Source: an uncultured Collinsella sp. (GTDB lineage Bacteria; Actinomycetota; Coriobacteriia; Coriobacteriales; Coriobacteriaceae). Taken from it: DNA of 64,000 nt. Below the pieces are notes generated by a model. That model was not told where the DNA came from, searched no databases, and saw only the letters and a program-made list of their open reading frames with translations. This document shows positions 16,721-24,664 of this stretch, one piece after another; positions within the stretch are counted from its first letter, which is position 1, and every line of letters starts with the position of its first letter. The translations under genes and the position numbers were made by a program. The stretch covers positions 1 to 64,000 of the forward strand of contig CAKUGT010000001.1 of the NCBI GenBank assembly GCA_934654795.1, written 5' to 3'.

Positions 16721-16975
16721 ATGACCAGCGCGAAGAAGATCTACCTCGCCGTGGCGGGCGGGCTCGTTGCCGCGGGCGTTGTCCTCGCGGGCATTGGCTT
16801 TATCGCTTCGGGTTTCGACCCGGCCGTGTTCACAACCCAAATCGACACGCGCGACAGCACCATCGTGCTCGGCGGCGTCGAGGTGGACGAATACGAGAGT
16901 ATCCCGTTCATCAGCCAGCTCGCCAATCTGGGCGAGATCGACACCTCCGACGTCGCGGATCCCGCCGCGCCCTAG
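16721..16975 (+). CDS. Short DUF4097-like membrane-anchored protein
   Basis: An 84-residue product with one N-terminal membrane segment (IYLAVAGGLVAAGVVLAGIGFIA) and a short extracytoplasmic tail. AAAGGAG precedes the ATG 15 bases after the DUF1700 gene. In comparable operons this third gene encodes a beta-helical DUF4097 protein of 250 or more residues, so this copy may be truncated; the stop lies in a GC-rich stretch with no further coding sense. DUF4097 assignment rests on context. Confidence 0.6.
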   Translation: MTSAKKIYLAVAGGLVAAGVVLAGIGFIASGFDPAVFTTQIDTRDSTIVLGGVEVDEYESIPFISQLANLGEIDTSDVADPAAP

Positions 16976-17102
16976 GCGCAGCGAGCCCGGGCGCTCTACC
17001 CGCCAAGCTGCGTAAGTCGGCGAAACCCGAACCTCAACCTCTACGCAACTGGCCCCAAGCCTGCGCCGATTCGCTCTCAGCGCCGCGCGGGGGGCGTGAC
17101 GC

Positions 17103-17345
17103 ATGCCTAAAAAAGTACGAGGAGAAAGGAACGCGCCGCCCACAGCCACGCCCTTCCGCCTTCACGGGGCCACGAAGGCGTACCGCGGGAGGACCGTCCT
17201 CGGCCCCATCGACCTCGCCCTCGAGGCGGGGCGCGTCTACGGGCTTATCGGCGAGAACGGCGCCGGGAAGTCCACGCTCATCCGTATCGTCACTGGCACC
17301 GCCAGCCCCAGCTCGGCCTACCCGGGGCTCTCCGCGCGGGAGAGT
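17103..17345 (+). pseudogene. ABC transporter ATPase, truncated after Walker A
   Basis: The frame begins MPKKVRGERN and contains FRLHGATKAYRGRTVLGPI and GLIGENGAGKSTLIRIVTG, the A-loop region and Walker A of an ABC ATPase. Homology ends about 15 residues later, and out-of-family residues run to a TGA near 17366. The signature motif, Walker B and H-loop are missing, so it cannot work. The break coincides with the start of an IS3-type remnant at about 17345, which suggests IS-linked deletion. It shares the extreme GC bias of the PadR operon. Confidence 0.8.
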
Positions 17346-17430
17346 GGATTTGCAACGGTTGCTTAAACAATTTTTACAGGGACAGCCCTGCGTTCCTGAA
17401 CTCAACTGGGCTCATGTAGCCCAGTGTCGA
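17345..17430 (-). mobile_element. Remnant of an IS3-family insertion sequence (transposase 3' end)
   Basis: On the minus strand, one frame reads STLGYMSPVEFRNAGLSL and stops at 17375-17373. The (S)TLGYMSPxEFR ending is the hallmark C-terminus of IS3/IS150-type OrfB integrases. About 30 further bases run toward the ABC fragment and may include the element's terminal repeat. All upstream transposase sequence is gone. The remnant lies between a truncated ABC ATPase gene and a truncated small ORF. Confidence 0.75.
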
Positions 17431-17515
17431 AGGGGCAGTCGCCCCAGTCCGCGTACCAGACCTGCGTGCCGCCGAGGGAATACTTCCTCCAGTAGGGCCA
17501 GTGCGGGACGTCCAT
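17402..17515 (-). pseudogene. 5' end of an unknown gene running into the IS remnant
   Basis: An ATG at 17515 with a very good ribosome site (AAAGGAGGAGAGG) starts MDVPHWPYWRKYSLGGTQV and WYADWGDCPF. The frame then enters the IS3 remnant out of frame and stops 37 residues in. The good start and aromatic-rich, conserved-looking residues suggest the front of a real gene cut by the IS-linked rearrangement. It lies 20 bases after the PH-domain gene on the same strand, so it was probably the second gene of that operon. The product is unidentified. Confidence 0.55.
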
Positions 17516-17535
17516 CCTCTCCTCCTTTCGGGGCG

Positions 17536-17985
17536 TCAGGCGTCGGGCCCAAGGCCGCACCTGCGCCCCAGCTCCGCCACGAGGGCGTCGTTGTCTCTGA
17601 CCGAGACGATGGCGTCGCCGTCGTAGGGCGCTTCGATGTAGACGCGGTCGAGCGAGTTGGCCGTCCCCGCCCAGAGCGTCCTGGTGCGCCGGACGCCCCG
17701 CACGTGGGCGTAGGGTATCACCGAACGCGTCCCAGCGTACACGACGACGAGGCGGTCGCCGTAGAGTTCGAGGCGATTGCTGCGGACGGGAAGGGCAGCC
17801 AGGGCCACGAGGGCCGGGATGGGCAGCAGCGCGAGCCAGCCCCATAGGAGCGCGGGACTCGAGCTCAGGAAACACGCGATACACGCCGCGGATAAACCGC
17901 CCGCCACAATCACCATGGCCGCTATGAACCACGGGTCTGTCCTGCCGGGGAACACCCGCTCCGGCCGCTCGCCCTTCTCACCCAT
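17536..17985 (-). CDS. Two-helix membrane protein with bacterial PH-like domain
   Basis: The start chosen is the ATG at 17985 (MGEKGERPERVFPGRTDPWF), with GGGAGGGAGG upstream; open frame beyond it has no coding character. The 149-residue product has two membrane helices (FIAAMVIVAGGLSAACIACFL, LLWGWLALLPIPALVALAAL). A soluble beta-rich tail follows (RLELYGDRLVVVYAGTRSVIPYAHVRGVRRT...NSLDRVYIEAP), resembling the YdbS/PH_6-type PH fold. Its role is unknown. It shares the high-GC style of the PadR block but lies on the opposite strand. Confidence 0.7.
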   Translation of the reverse strand: MGEKGERPERVFPGRTDPWFIAAMVIVAGGLSAACIACFLSSSPALLWGWLALLPIPALVALAALPVRSNRLELYGDRLVVVYAGTRSVIPYAHVRGVRRTRTLWAGTANSLDRVYIEAPYDGDAIVSVRDNDALVAELGRRCGLGPDA

Positions 17986-18250
17986 TACGGCCTCCCTCCC
18001 GACGCCCCCCCCCTGGCGGCGCGTGGGGCCGGAGAGTGCCTTGAACCCGTCGCCAACCATCTCGCCCCCCGTTCCGTGGGCCTTCTGTAGTGGTATGTAC
18101 CCCCGACTGTTCGGCGGATGTCGTATTATTAGACGTTTGTCGAACTTTTGGAGGAGTACCTCGACTGGAAGCGCGGGTTCAGTGGAGCATGAACCCAATC
18201 TCTGTCTCTCTTGTTTTTTGATTTGTTGAGAAGCCGGCATTTGGGGCATT

Positions 18251-18540
18251 TTGGATAGCGAACAGTTCAAACAAGAAGCTGAGAAAATAGAACAAAGCCT
18301 GAGTGCCTTGAGAGTCGCCGAGCGCAATGCAGTGATTCCCTTCATGAACGGCGACTTTACCCAATGGGATCTATATCTGGCATCCTCCTCTGAGTATGCG
18401 ATGAGACTGATAGACGGATTTATCTCCATGCTCGAATCGAGGAATCTTGTTTGCGTCGCCCAGCTTCTCCGCGCACAGGTTGGAGTCTGCCTGCGGACAT
18501 TCGCGTTATTCGCCGCCGAAGACCAGGATGACTTTCTCCC
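18251..18540 (+). pseudogene. Fragment of a helical DUF5677-like protein
   Basis: About 97 residues of convincing sequence, for example LRVAERNAVIPFMNGDFTQWD and IDGFISMLESRNLVCVAQLL followed by RAQVGVCLRTFALFAAEDQDDF. It resembles the helical DUF5677/DUF6988-like group that carries an R.Q...LR motif. There is a TTG but no ribosome site at the 5' end. At about 18540 the sense sequence stops and the DNA continues as an arginase fragment on the other strand, so the gene lost its 3' part. The gap 17986-18250 shows no other gene. Confidence 0.55.
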
Positions 18541-18827
18541 AAAAGGCTGCCAAGTACCATGGCGTGAGCGTTGGGGTAGCCATCATTCAGCGTGGATACA
18601 TCCGGATGCGCATAGATCCAGACGATTCCAACGTTCTCGTATTTCCCGTGCAGGTAATCGAAGAGGGCAAGCGACACCATACGGTTGCCGCCGACGGTCA
18701 CGACTCTGTCGGGGTTTTCTGCCGTAAGCTTCCTCTGCGCATCCTGAATCCCCGCCAGGACTTCGTCCTCGGCATAGATGCGAACTGCCTCCCATTTCTC
18801 ATGTCCAAGTTTTGGGACGCGTTTCAC
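18535..18827 (-). pseudogene. Internal fragment of an arginase-family ureohydrolase
   Basis: The frame reads WEAVRIYAEDEVLAGIQDAQ...VVTVGGNRMVSLALFDYLHG, then GIVWIYAHPDVSTLNDGYPNAHAMVLGSLLGE. This is the core of arginase/agmatinase-type enzymes. The usual metal-binding WIDAHPD reads WIYAHPD, with an aspartate ligand lost, and the GGD/GGN..S.A.F region is altered. Both the N-terminus and the second DxD motif are missing. Full members are about 300 residues, so this is a decayed remnant. It is fused head to head with the 18251-18540 fragment. Confidence 0.78.
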
Positions 18828-18857
18828 AATGCCGAGTGGGACCCCTGGACAGTCGGA

Positions 18858-19997
18858 TCACGTGGTGGCCCCCTTTGAGAGGGTCACGAGCATCACGGTT
18901 CCGTTCTCGGAACTTGCTTCGACCTCTACCGTGCCACCGTGAAGCGCTGCAATCTCCCAAACAAGCGCTAGCCCGAGTCCTGCGCCGCCGTATGCCCTGC
19001 TGCGGGATTTGTCTAGACGAAAGAACGGCTGGAAGATGCTCTCTCGGTACTGCTTGGGTATTCCCGAGCCCTCATCTTTGACTCGCAGGAGTACGTGGCT
19101 GTCGCTGTCGCTGATGGAGACGTTGACAGTCGAGCCGGAGCGGCTGTAACGGATGGCATTTTCGACCAGGTTAAACACCAGCCGATAGAGGAGCGTGTCG
19201 CTTCCGATTATCAAAGCGCCTCCACTGCAATTGAGGGCGATGTCTTTATGCTCGGCAAGCGGAGTGAGGTCGGTGAGGACTTCTTCGGACAGGGGGCCAA
19301 GTTCAACATCGTCCTCGCAGGGAACGCTGCGGAGCTCACTCATCTCAAGCAGCACCTTGGTCATTCGCGACATCCGCTCGGTTTGTTCTTGTAGCAGGCC
19401 GAGTAGCTCGGCTGTTTGAGGTTGCGATGTGGGGTGCTCGGAGACAAACAGTTCAATCTGCGCTTGCATAAGGGCGAGCGGGGTGCGCAGCTCGTGTGCG
19501 GCGTTGCCGGTAAACTGACGCTGTGCAGAGAACCCTTCGCCAAGACGGGCGATCATGTCGTTGAAAGAGGCACTGCATCGTTGTAGCTCGGCGGGCACAT
19601 CTTCGCTGAGTCTGATTTCGCTTAGGTTGTCAGGCTGCACGCGCTCTACCTGGGCGGCAAAAGCCCGTAGCGGCTTGAGCGCGCGGCCGCTCACAAAGTA
19701 TGCCAGTACGCCGCCAAGTAGCGTGACTCCAGCCGTGATGCACCAGGTTGTCGTGCCAAAAGATTCCTGTGCGTCGTTTACAACGATCGTGACCTCGTCA
19801 TCGAGGGCTGTTTTTGTTGGGTCAAACGCCTGGGGCGAATCCACACCGCCAGCGTTAAAGGCCGAGATGTCGCTGCCGATGGCATCCATGTAGCGCATGC
19901 CCGTATAGCCGACCAAGCAGTTCGTTAGCACGCACGCCGCACACGTTAGCAGTGCTGTCATGATCGTTATGCGCCATTGCAGCGAAAGCCTTTTCAT
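18858..19997 (-). CDS. Two-component sensor histidine kinase
   Basis: A 379-residue membrane kinase with a TM helix at the N-terminus (ITIMTALLTCAACVLTNCLV) and a sensor loop of about 70 residues. A second TM (WCITAGVTLLGGVLAYFVSG) leads into HAMP, then HisKA with AAHELRTP, and HATPase_c motifs NAIRYS, DEGSGIP and GGAGLGLAL. It overlaps the response-regulator stop by 4 bases. The pair is divergent from the CXXC peptide / 4Fe-4S / TlpA operon and probably senses envelope redox or a related signal to control it; that link is inferred from position. Confidence 0.9.
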   Translation of the reverse strand: MKRLSLQWRITIMTALLTCAACVLTNCLVGYTGMRYMDAIGSDISAFNAGGVDSPQAFDPTKTALDDEVTIVVNDAQESFGTTTWCITAGVTLLGGVLAYFVSGRALKPLRAFAAQVERVQPDNLSEIRLSEDVPAELQRCSASFNDMIARLGEGFSAQRQFTGNAAHELRTPLALMQAQIELFVSEHPTSQPQTAELLGLLQEQTERMSRMTKVLLEMSELRSVPCEDDVELGPLSEEVLTDLTPLAEHKDIALNCSGGALIIGSDTLLYRLVFNLVENAIRYSRSGSTVNVSISDSDSHVLLRVKDEGSGIPKQYRESIFQPFFRLDKSRSRAYGGAGLGLALVWEIAALHGGTVEVEASSENGTVMLVTLSKGATT

Positions 19998-20668
19998 TCG
20001 CCATCCTCCATAACGTAGCCCTCTCCAATCCGATTGCGAATCGGGTCGTATCCCAAAGCGCTGCGCAACTTTTTTCGGAGCGACGAGATGTGAACGCGGG
20101 TTGCGTTGCTAAAGCTGTTCACGGTGCTATCCCAGACGTGTTCGATAAGCTCCTCTTGGCTTACCGGCCGCCCCTGATTAAGCATCAGGTATTCCAGGAT
20201 TCCCGTTTCCTTGCGTGTAAGAGATAGAGCCTCACTGTCCACGGAAGCGATGCGCGCCTTGGTGTCAAAGCAGAGCTTTCCGCAGGTTAATACTATGTCG
20301 CTTTGTGCGAAACGCCTGAGGGTAAGGCTGCGGATCCTTGCCGCAAGCTCGTCCAGATGAAACGGCTTGGTGAGGTAATCGTTGGCGCCGGCATCGAGTC
20401 CAGCGACTTTATCGGATACTTCGCCACGCGCGGACAGAATCAGTACCTTGGTCTCGCGGTCGGTTTTCCTAAGTTCCCTGAGCACGGTCATGCCGTCGAT
20501 ACGGGGAAGGTTGAGGTCGAGTACCACGAGGTCAAAGGCTTCGACGCCCAGCAGGTCGAGCGCCTCCCGTCCATCATGGCAGCAGTCGACGCTGTATGCC
20601 AGGTTTCGCAAGCTGCGTGCGATTGTGTCGCACAGTGCCCGCTCGTCTTCGACGATCAAAATATGCAT
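19994..20668 (-). CDS. OmpR/PhoB-type response regulator
   Basis: The start is the ATG at 20668 (MHILIVEDERALCDTI), with AGGAG 7 bases upstream; a slightly longer start is unsupported. The 224-residue protein has a receiver domain with acidic pair ED near residue 8, phospho-acceptor in LVVLDLNLPRIDG near 51, and Lys in YLTKPF near 101. A winged-helix DNA-binding domain follows, ending HISSLRKKLRSALGYDPIRNRIGEGYVM. The next gene downstream overlaps by 4 bases and encodes its kinase. Confidence 0.92.
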   Translation of the reverse strand: MHILIVEDERALCDTIARSLRNLAYSVDCCHDGREALDLLGVEAFDLVVLDLNLPRIDGMTVLRELRKTDRETKVLILSARGEVSDKVAGLDAGANDYLTKPFHLDELAARIRSLTLRRFAQSDIVLTCGKLCFDTKARIASVDSEALSLTRKETGILEYLMLNQGRPVSQEELIEHVWDSTVNSFSNATRVHISSLRKKLRSALGYDPIRNRIGEGYVMEDGE

Positions 20669-20758
20669 AACAGGCTCCTTGCACATTCCAAATCGCGCTT
20701 AACACGGATTTTATGATCGATATGGTCCAATGGTCGCGTAACGAAAGGAGTGGTTAGG

Positions 20759-20905
20759 TTGTTCAAAGCGGTAAAACCCGTGGTACAGGTCGCTTTGTTG
20801 ATCGTCGGAATTGCCATGGTGTGCTTTGGCGTTATGCGTGGCGAGGCGGATGCCGTGCTGGCCAAAGCGATTAGGCTGTGCTTGGAGTGTATCGGAATTG
20901 GATAA
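20759..20905 (+). CDS. CD1871A-family small CXXC membrane peptide
   Basis: A 48-residue ORF starting with TTG at 20759, AAAGGAG 8 bases upstream. It has one hydrophobic helix (VVQVALLIVGIAMVCFGVM), RGEADAVLAKAI and a C-terminal CLECIGIG with a CXXC motif. This matches the short CD1871A-type family found beside NapH-like ferredoxin proteins. It overlaps the next gene by 8 bases. A role in passing electrons or in Cys/metal chemistry of the membrane ferredoxin protein is inferred. Confidence 0.8.
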   Translation: MFKAVKPVVQVALLIVGIAMVCFGVMRGEADAVLAKAIRLCLECIGIG

Positions 20906-21800
20906 AAGAGAAAACACTGCGTCGCATGTTTTGGCCCGATTTCGCGGATTCATTCAGGCGGCGGCGACGCTCGTCACCAACATTCACCTGCCAAACTTTG
21001 CCAAAGGCAGCATCTATCAGGGTGCGGGAAAAACAGTCTGCGTACCTGGGCTTAACTGCTATTCGTGCCCTGCGGCGACGGGTGCGTGCCCCATTGGGTC
21101 GTTCCAGTCGGTGGTGGGTTCATCTAAGTTCAACTTCTCCTACTACGTTACCGGTACGCTCATTTTGCTCGGCGTGCTGCTGGGACGCTTTGTATGCGGG
21201 TTTTTGTGCCCGTTTGGCTGGCTGCAGGAGCTGCTTCACAAGATTCCCGGCAAAAAGCTTTCGACAAAAAGGCTCAAGGCGCTTACGTATATCAAATACG
21301 TTGTGCTGCTATTTGCTGTGGTATTGCTGCCTGTGCTGGTGGTCAACGATGTGGGGATGGGCGATCCGTTCTTTTGCAAATACGTCTGTCCGCAGGGCGT
21401 GCTCGAGGGCGCCATTCCGCTGGCCATTGCCAACGCCGGCATTCGATCTGCGCTGGGGCAGCTCTTTACCTGGAAACTTGTCGTTCTCATTGCCGTGGTG
21501 GTGCTGAGCGTTTTGTTCTATCGCCCCTTTTGCAAATGGATTTGTCCGCTCGGCGCATTCTATGCGCTCATGAATAAGGTGTCCCTACTGGGGATTCGGG
21601 TCGAAGCATGCAAATGCATTTCGTGCGGCAAGTGTTCAAAGGTTTGTCAGATGGACGTCGATGTGACCCGCGCACCCAATCATGCCGAATGTATCCGGTG
21701 TGGAAAATGCATCGGGGCCTGTCCCGTCGATGCCATCAGCTATCGCTACGGCCTGGATGTGTCGGCAGAAAAGCTCCCTCTGACCGCCGATAAAAAGTAA
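20898..21800 (+). CDS. NapH/YccM-like 4Fe-4S membrane protein
   Basis: A TTG start at 20898 overlaps the CXXC peptide. The 300-residue product has membrane helices with paired cysteine motifs CGFLCPFGW and CKWICPLGAF, plus CKYVCPQGVLEG, as in the NosR/NapH/RdxA group. The cytoplasmic tail has two ferredoxin clusters (CISCGKCSKVCQ, CIRCGKCIGACP). Such proteins move electrons across the membrane. With the following thioredoxin-like lipoprotein, the operon likely delivers reducing power outward. An N-terminal extracytoplasmic CYSCPAATGACPIG motif may bind metal. Confidence 0.85.
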   Translation: MDKRENTASHVLARFRGFIQAAATLVTNIHLPNFAKGSIYQGAGKTVCVPGLNCYSCPAATGACPIGSFQSVVGSSKFNFSYYVTGTLILLGVLLGRFVCGFLCPFGWLQELLHKIPGKKLSTKRLKALTYIKYVVLLFAVVLLPVLVVNDVGMGDPFFCKYVCPQGVLEGAIPLAIANAGIRSALGQLFTWKLVVLIAVVVLSVLFYRPFCKWICPLGAFYALMNKVSLLGIRVEACKCISCGKCSKVCQMDVDVTRAPNHAECIRCGKCIGACPVDAISYRYGLDVSAEKLPLTADKK

Positions 21801-21830
21801 AACAAGCTTCGACAAAACGGAGGAATGACC

Positions 21831-22802
21831 ATGAAGCTTTCTAAGATTGCGGCCCTGTTTATGGTGCCGGTGCTGGCCTTGTGTCTAGTGGCGTGTTCGG
21901 CGCCCGGCGGCAACGCGAGCGAATCTACGGGCTCCGATCCAAAGATCGCGGAGCTCATTGCGCAAGAGCCGGCCAACGCCGACGAGGCTGCCGAGCTGTA
22001 TGCGAAGCTCATGCAGAAGGAGAACGATATCCTTTCGAGTGATAATGCGCTGTGGGAAAAGGTATTCAATGCGGCAAATAAAGAGTCGACAATGATTGAG
22101 GACGGCAGCAATTACGGCGATTTTCTGCTCAAGACCATCGACGGCGCCAAGGATGAGTTTACGGCGGATGAGCTTAAGACACTCAAGGCCGGTGCACAGC
22201 AGATCAAGGAGATCGAGGACAAGCTCGAGAGCCTGGAAAAGGAGTTCCCCGGCTGTGGAAGCACGCCGAGTGCAGGCGAGAGCGTTGGCGCTTCGACCGC
22301 TGGCATGACGGCTGGTGCCAATGCTTCGAGCGAGGCGACGAAGTTCCCCAGCTTTACGGGCAAGGACCTAGATGGCAACGACGTGAACAGCGACGAGCTG
22401 TTCTCTAAGAACAAGGTCACCGTCATGAACTTCTGGTTCACTACTTGCAAGCCGTGCGTGGGTGAGTTGGGCGACCTTGAGGACCTGAATAAGGAGCTTG
22501 CCAAGAAGGGCGGCCAGGTCGTGGGCGTCAATTCCTTTACGCTCGATGGCAACAAGGGCGAGATTGCAGATGCCAAGGACGTGCTGAGCAAGAAGGGCGT
22601 GACATATAAGAACATCTGGTTCAAGTCGGATAGCGAGGCCGGTAAGTTTACGTCAAATTTGTTCTCGTTCCCGACAACCTACGTTATCGACCAGAACGGC
22701 AACATCGTAGGGGAGCCCATCGTGGGTGCCATCAGCTCCACCGAGCAGCGCGCAGCGCTCGACAAGCTTATCGACCAGGCGATTGCGAATAGCGAGCAAT
22801 AA
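21831..22802 (+). CDS. TlpA-like thioredoxin-fold lipoprotein
   Basis: The start chosen is the second ATG, at 21831, 7 bases after GGAGG. The 323-residue product has a lipoprotein signal (MKLSKIAALFMVPVLALCL, lipobox VACS) and a helical Glu/Lys-rich region of about 120 residues. A low-complexity Ala/Ser linker leads to a TlpA/AhpC-type thioredoxin fold with FTTCKPC (CxxC) and a cis-Pro segment FSFPTTYVID. It should act as an extracellular thiol-disulfide oxidoreductase fed by the preceding 4Fe-4S membrane protein, 30 bases upstream in the same operon. Confidence 0.88.
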   Translation: MKLSKIAALFMVPVLALCLVACSAPGGNASESTGSDPKIAELIAQEPANADEAAELYAKLMQKENDILSSDNALWEKVFNAANKESTMIEDGSNYGDFLLKTIDGAKDEFTADELKTLKAGAQQIKEIEDKLESLEKEFPGCGSTPSAGESVGASTAGMTAGANASSEATKFPSFTGKDLDGNDVNSDELFSKNKVTVMNFWFTTCKPCVGELGDLEDLNKELAKKGGQVVGVNSFTLDGNKGEIADAKDVLSKKGVTYKNIWFKSDSEAGKFTSNLFSFPTTYVIDQNGNIVGEPIVGAISSTEQRAALDKLIDQAIANSEQ

Positions 22803-22816
22803 AGGCTTAGTACACG

Positions 22817-22848
22817 AATGTGACAAAGGACAGTCCCTTTGTCACATT
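22817..22848. repeat. GTGACAAAGG hairpin repeat, copy 1
   Basis: AATGTGACAAAGG (22817-22829) is perfectly inverted at 22836-22848 around a 6-base loop. The same core recurs at 29268 and 32681, each time just after a gene. No strong T-run follows, but it may still end or stabilise the tlpA-operon transcript. Confidence 0.75.
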
Positions 22849-22948
22849 GTCGATGTTGTGTGCGGGACGGTGCGCTGCATGGCGTGCCGTCCCGTTCGCT
22901 TTTTGGCGCGGTTCGTTACATTCCTCACTGGTGTCGGCAGAAAATGGG

Positions 22949-22996
22949 AATAGAGTAGGACAAACGCGTCGAATACGAACGGCGGGGGAGAGCGGG
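22949..22996. repeat. 48-bp identical repeat, copy 1
   Basis: This 48-bp stretch, starting AATAGAGTAGGACAAACGCG and ending GGGGGAGAGCGGG, is identical to 29351-29398. Both copies lie between a GTGACAAAGG hairpin and the next gene, and both are preceded by a short similar CTCACTGGYGT segment. It is conserved far beyond chance, but no ORF or known RNA fold is evident. Confidence 0.8.
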
Positions 22997-23170
22997 TGGA
23001 TGGGCCTGCCGGCATCGGGCGCCTTCTCCACAGTGCCGCAACCGGGGATTGCCCCGGCAATTAGAAACCGTTGTCGGAAATGTTGGTTCAATTCAACCAA
23101 TACCCACCAACACGAATCATATGCTCGGGCTACCGTTTGGCGAATTAAGTGACCTTCCCCCGCTCAATGC

Positions 23171-23209
23171 TTGACGCGGCGTCCTTTGGTTTATATACCT
23201 ATCGGTAGG
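23171..23209 (+). promoter_or_regulatory. MFS promoter with TetR-type operator
   Basis: TTGACG (23171-23176) is followed at 17 bp by TATACC (23194-23199). The motif CCTATCGGTAGG at 23198-23209 overlaps the -10 end. The same TATCGGTAGG occurs at 25338-25347, and the related palindrome CTACCGAACGGTAG at 25372, both in the promoter region of the TetR gene and the deiminase operon. This suggests common control. Confidence 0.65.
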
Positions 23210-23245
23210 CATATAGGTTGCACTGCCGATAGAAACGGAGTAGCT

Positions 23246-24526
23246 ATGGCTCAGATCGCATCAACCGAAAAGGACCGCCCCCGCGAGAGCGGCGCATTTG
23301 CTTGGATAGTCGTTATCGCGCTCGGTTTAATGTCCGCCGGAACAACCGGCACATACAGCATCATTGCCGGCTCATTCGTTGCTCCGGTATGTGAAGACCT
23401 CGGCTTCGACTACACTTCTTTCTCTTTCTATTTCACTGCAATTCTTCTTGGCCTTGCGCTCGGGCTTCCGCTTTTAAGTCGCTTCATTCCAAAAGTAATC
23501 GGTAAACCCTGGCATATCTGCGTTGAGCTCATCCTTATTGCCGCCGGCGCCGCAATGGCGTTCTACACCGAAGTCTGGATGTTCATCGCCTCCGCCGCTG
23601 TGATTGGCATCTGCTTTTCGTTTACAACGGGCGTCTGCATGTCCGATGTCATCGACCAATGGTTCAGCAAATCATCCGGTCTTGCTATCGGCCTAGCCTG
23701 GGGCATCAATTCCCTCTGCACGCTGCTATTGAGTCCTGTTATCACGCTGGTCATCGAGCAGCAAGGATGGCGTATGGGCTACATCGTGCTTGCAGTCGTT
23801 TCTGCAGTCATGATTCTGCCTGCCAGCGCATTTATCATTCGTCTTAAGCCCTCCGACCGCAACATGCTTCCGTACGGAGAGACCGTCTCCGAAACCCATG
23901 AAGGCCACAGCGCTGATAAGCAGGAAGACGCCCTCACCGGCATGACCCTCCGTGATGCCGTAAAAACCCCATCTTTTATTCTATGTGCCCTCCTGCTTTG
24001 CGTGGCACAGCTCACCTGCTGTATGAACCAGCTGTTCCCAACCTACGCAAGTGAGGTTGGCTTCAATCCCATCGTAGGAAGTCTGATGGTTTCGGCGGCT
24101 TCGCTTTCCGATATCTTCCTCAATCCTTTTGTAGGTAAGACATGCGACAAGCTCGGCGCCATCAAAGCAACGGTCGCGTGGACAGCAGTCAGCATCCTTT
24201 CGTTCTTGCTTCTCATTGTTGGTGGGGGCAATGAGACCGTTTCCATTTTCGCCGCCGGCGTAAATGATGTCATGTTCGCCATCGTTGGAACAGCGATGCC
24301 CATGCTGCTCCTCTCGCTCTTTGGATCGAAAGACTTCGGAAGGATCTACTCGGTTGTTTGCTCGGCAGGATATGTCGTTGGCGCTTTTGGAATGCCGGTC
24401 ATGATGAAGGTTTACGGCATGGCAGGGTCTTTCCGGGGAGTGTTCATCTTCTGCATCGTCTGCAACCTTATGATTGCGGCGTTCGCCATCATTTCCGGTT
24501 CCCTCAATAAGGATGCTGAGAAGTAA
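23246..24526 (+). CDS. MFS carrier, OFA (oxalate/formate-antiporter-like) group, copy 1
   Basis: A 426-residue, 12-helix protein. The ATG at 23246 has GGAG 6 bases upstream. N-terminal FAWIVVIALGLMSAGTTGTYSIIAGSFVAP and the central break with charged residues near 210 fit the MFS fold; the closest style is the OFA/NarK-like monocarboxylate group. It is clearly paralogous to 27907-29172, with long identical blocks such as CMNQLFPTYASEVGFNP and GAFGMPVMMKVYG. The two copies flank a TetR gene and a deiminase/carbamoyltransferase operon. Uptake or exchange of a guanidino compound and its product is inferred. Confidence 0.85.
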   Translation: MAQIASTEKDRPRESGAFAWIVVIALGLMSAGTTGTYSIIAGSFVAPVCEDLGFDYTSFSFYFTAILLGLALGLPLLSRFIPKVIGKPWHICVELILIAAGAAMAFYTEVWMFIASAAVIGICFSFTTGVCMSDVIDQWFSKSSGLAIGLAWGINSLCTLLLSPVITLVIEQQGWRMGYIVLAVVSAVMILPASAFIIRLKPSDRNMLPYGETVSETHEGHSADKQEDALTGMTLRDAVKTPSFILCALLLCVAQLTCCMNQLFPTYASEVGFNPIVGSLMVSAASLSDIFLNPFVGKTCDKLGAIKATVAWTAVSILSFLLLIVGGGNETVSIFAAGVNDVMFAIVGTAMPMLLLSLFGSKDFGRIYSVVCSAGYVVGAFGMPVMMKVYGMAGSFRGVFIFCIVCNLMIAAFAIISGSLNKDAEK

Positions 24527-24562
24527 CAAGCGTCGACTCATATCGGCACAGTTGCCATGCAA

Positions 24563-24605
24563 CAGGGGCCGGCTCCAAGCATAGACTGGAGCCGGCCCCT
24601 GTTTT
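24563..24605 (+). terminator. Strong Rho-independent terminator
   Basis: CAGGGGCCGGCTCCA (24563-24577) pairs perfectly with TGGAGCCGGCCCCTG (24587-24601), followed by TTTT. It ends the first MFS gene and separates it from the convergent TetR gene. Confidence 0.92.
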
Positions 24606-24664
24606 CGTTTTGAAGGTTGTTCGCGGGCTTCATGGATGCCGGCGAACGATTCGGCCTGAGCGAG

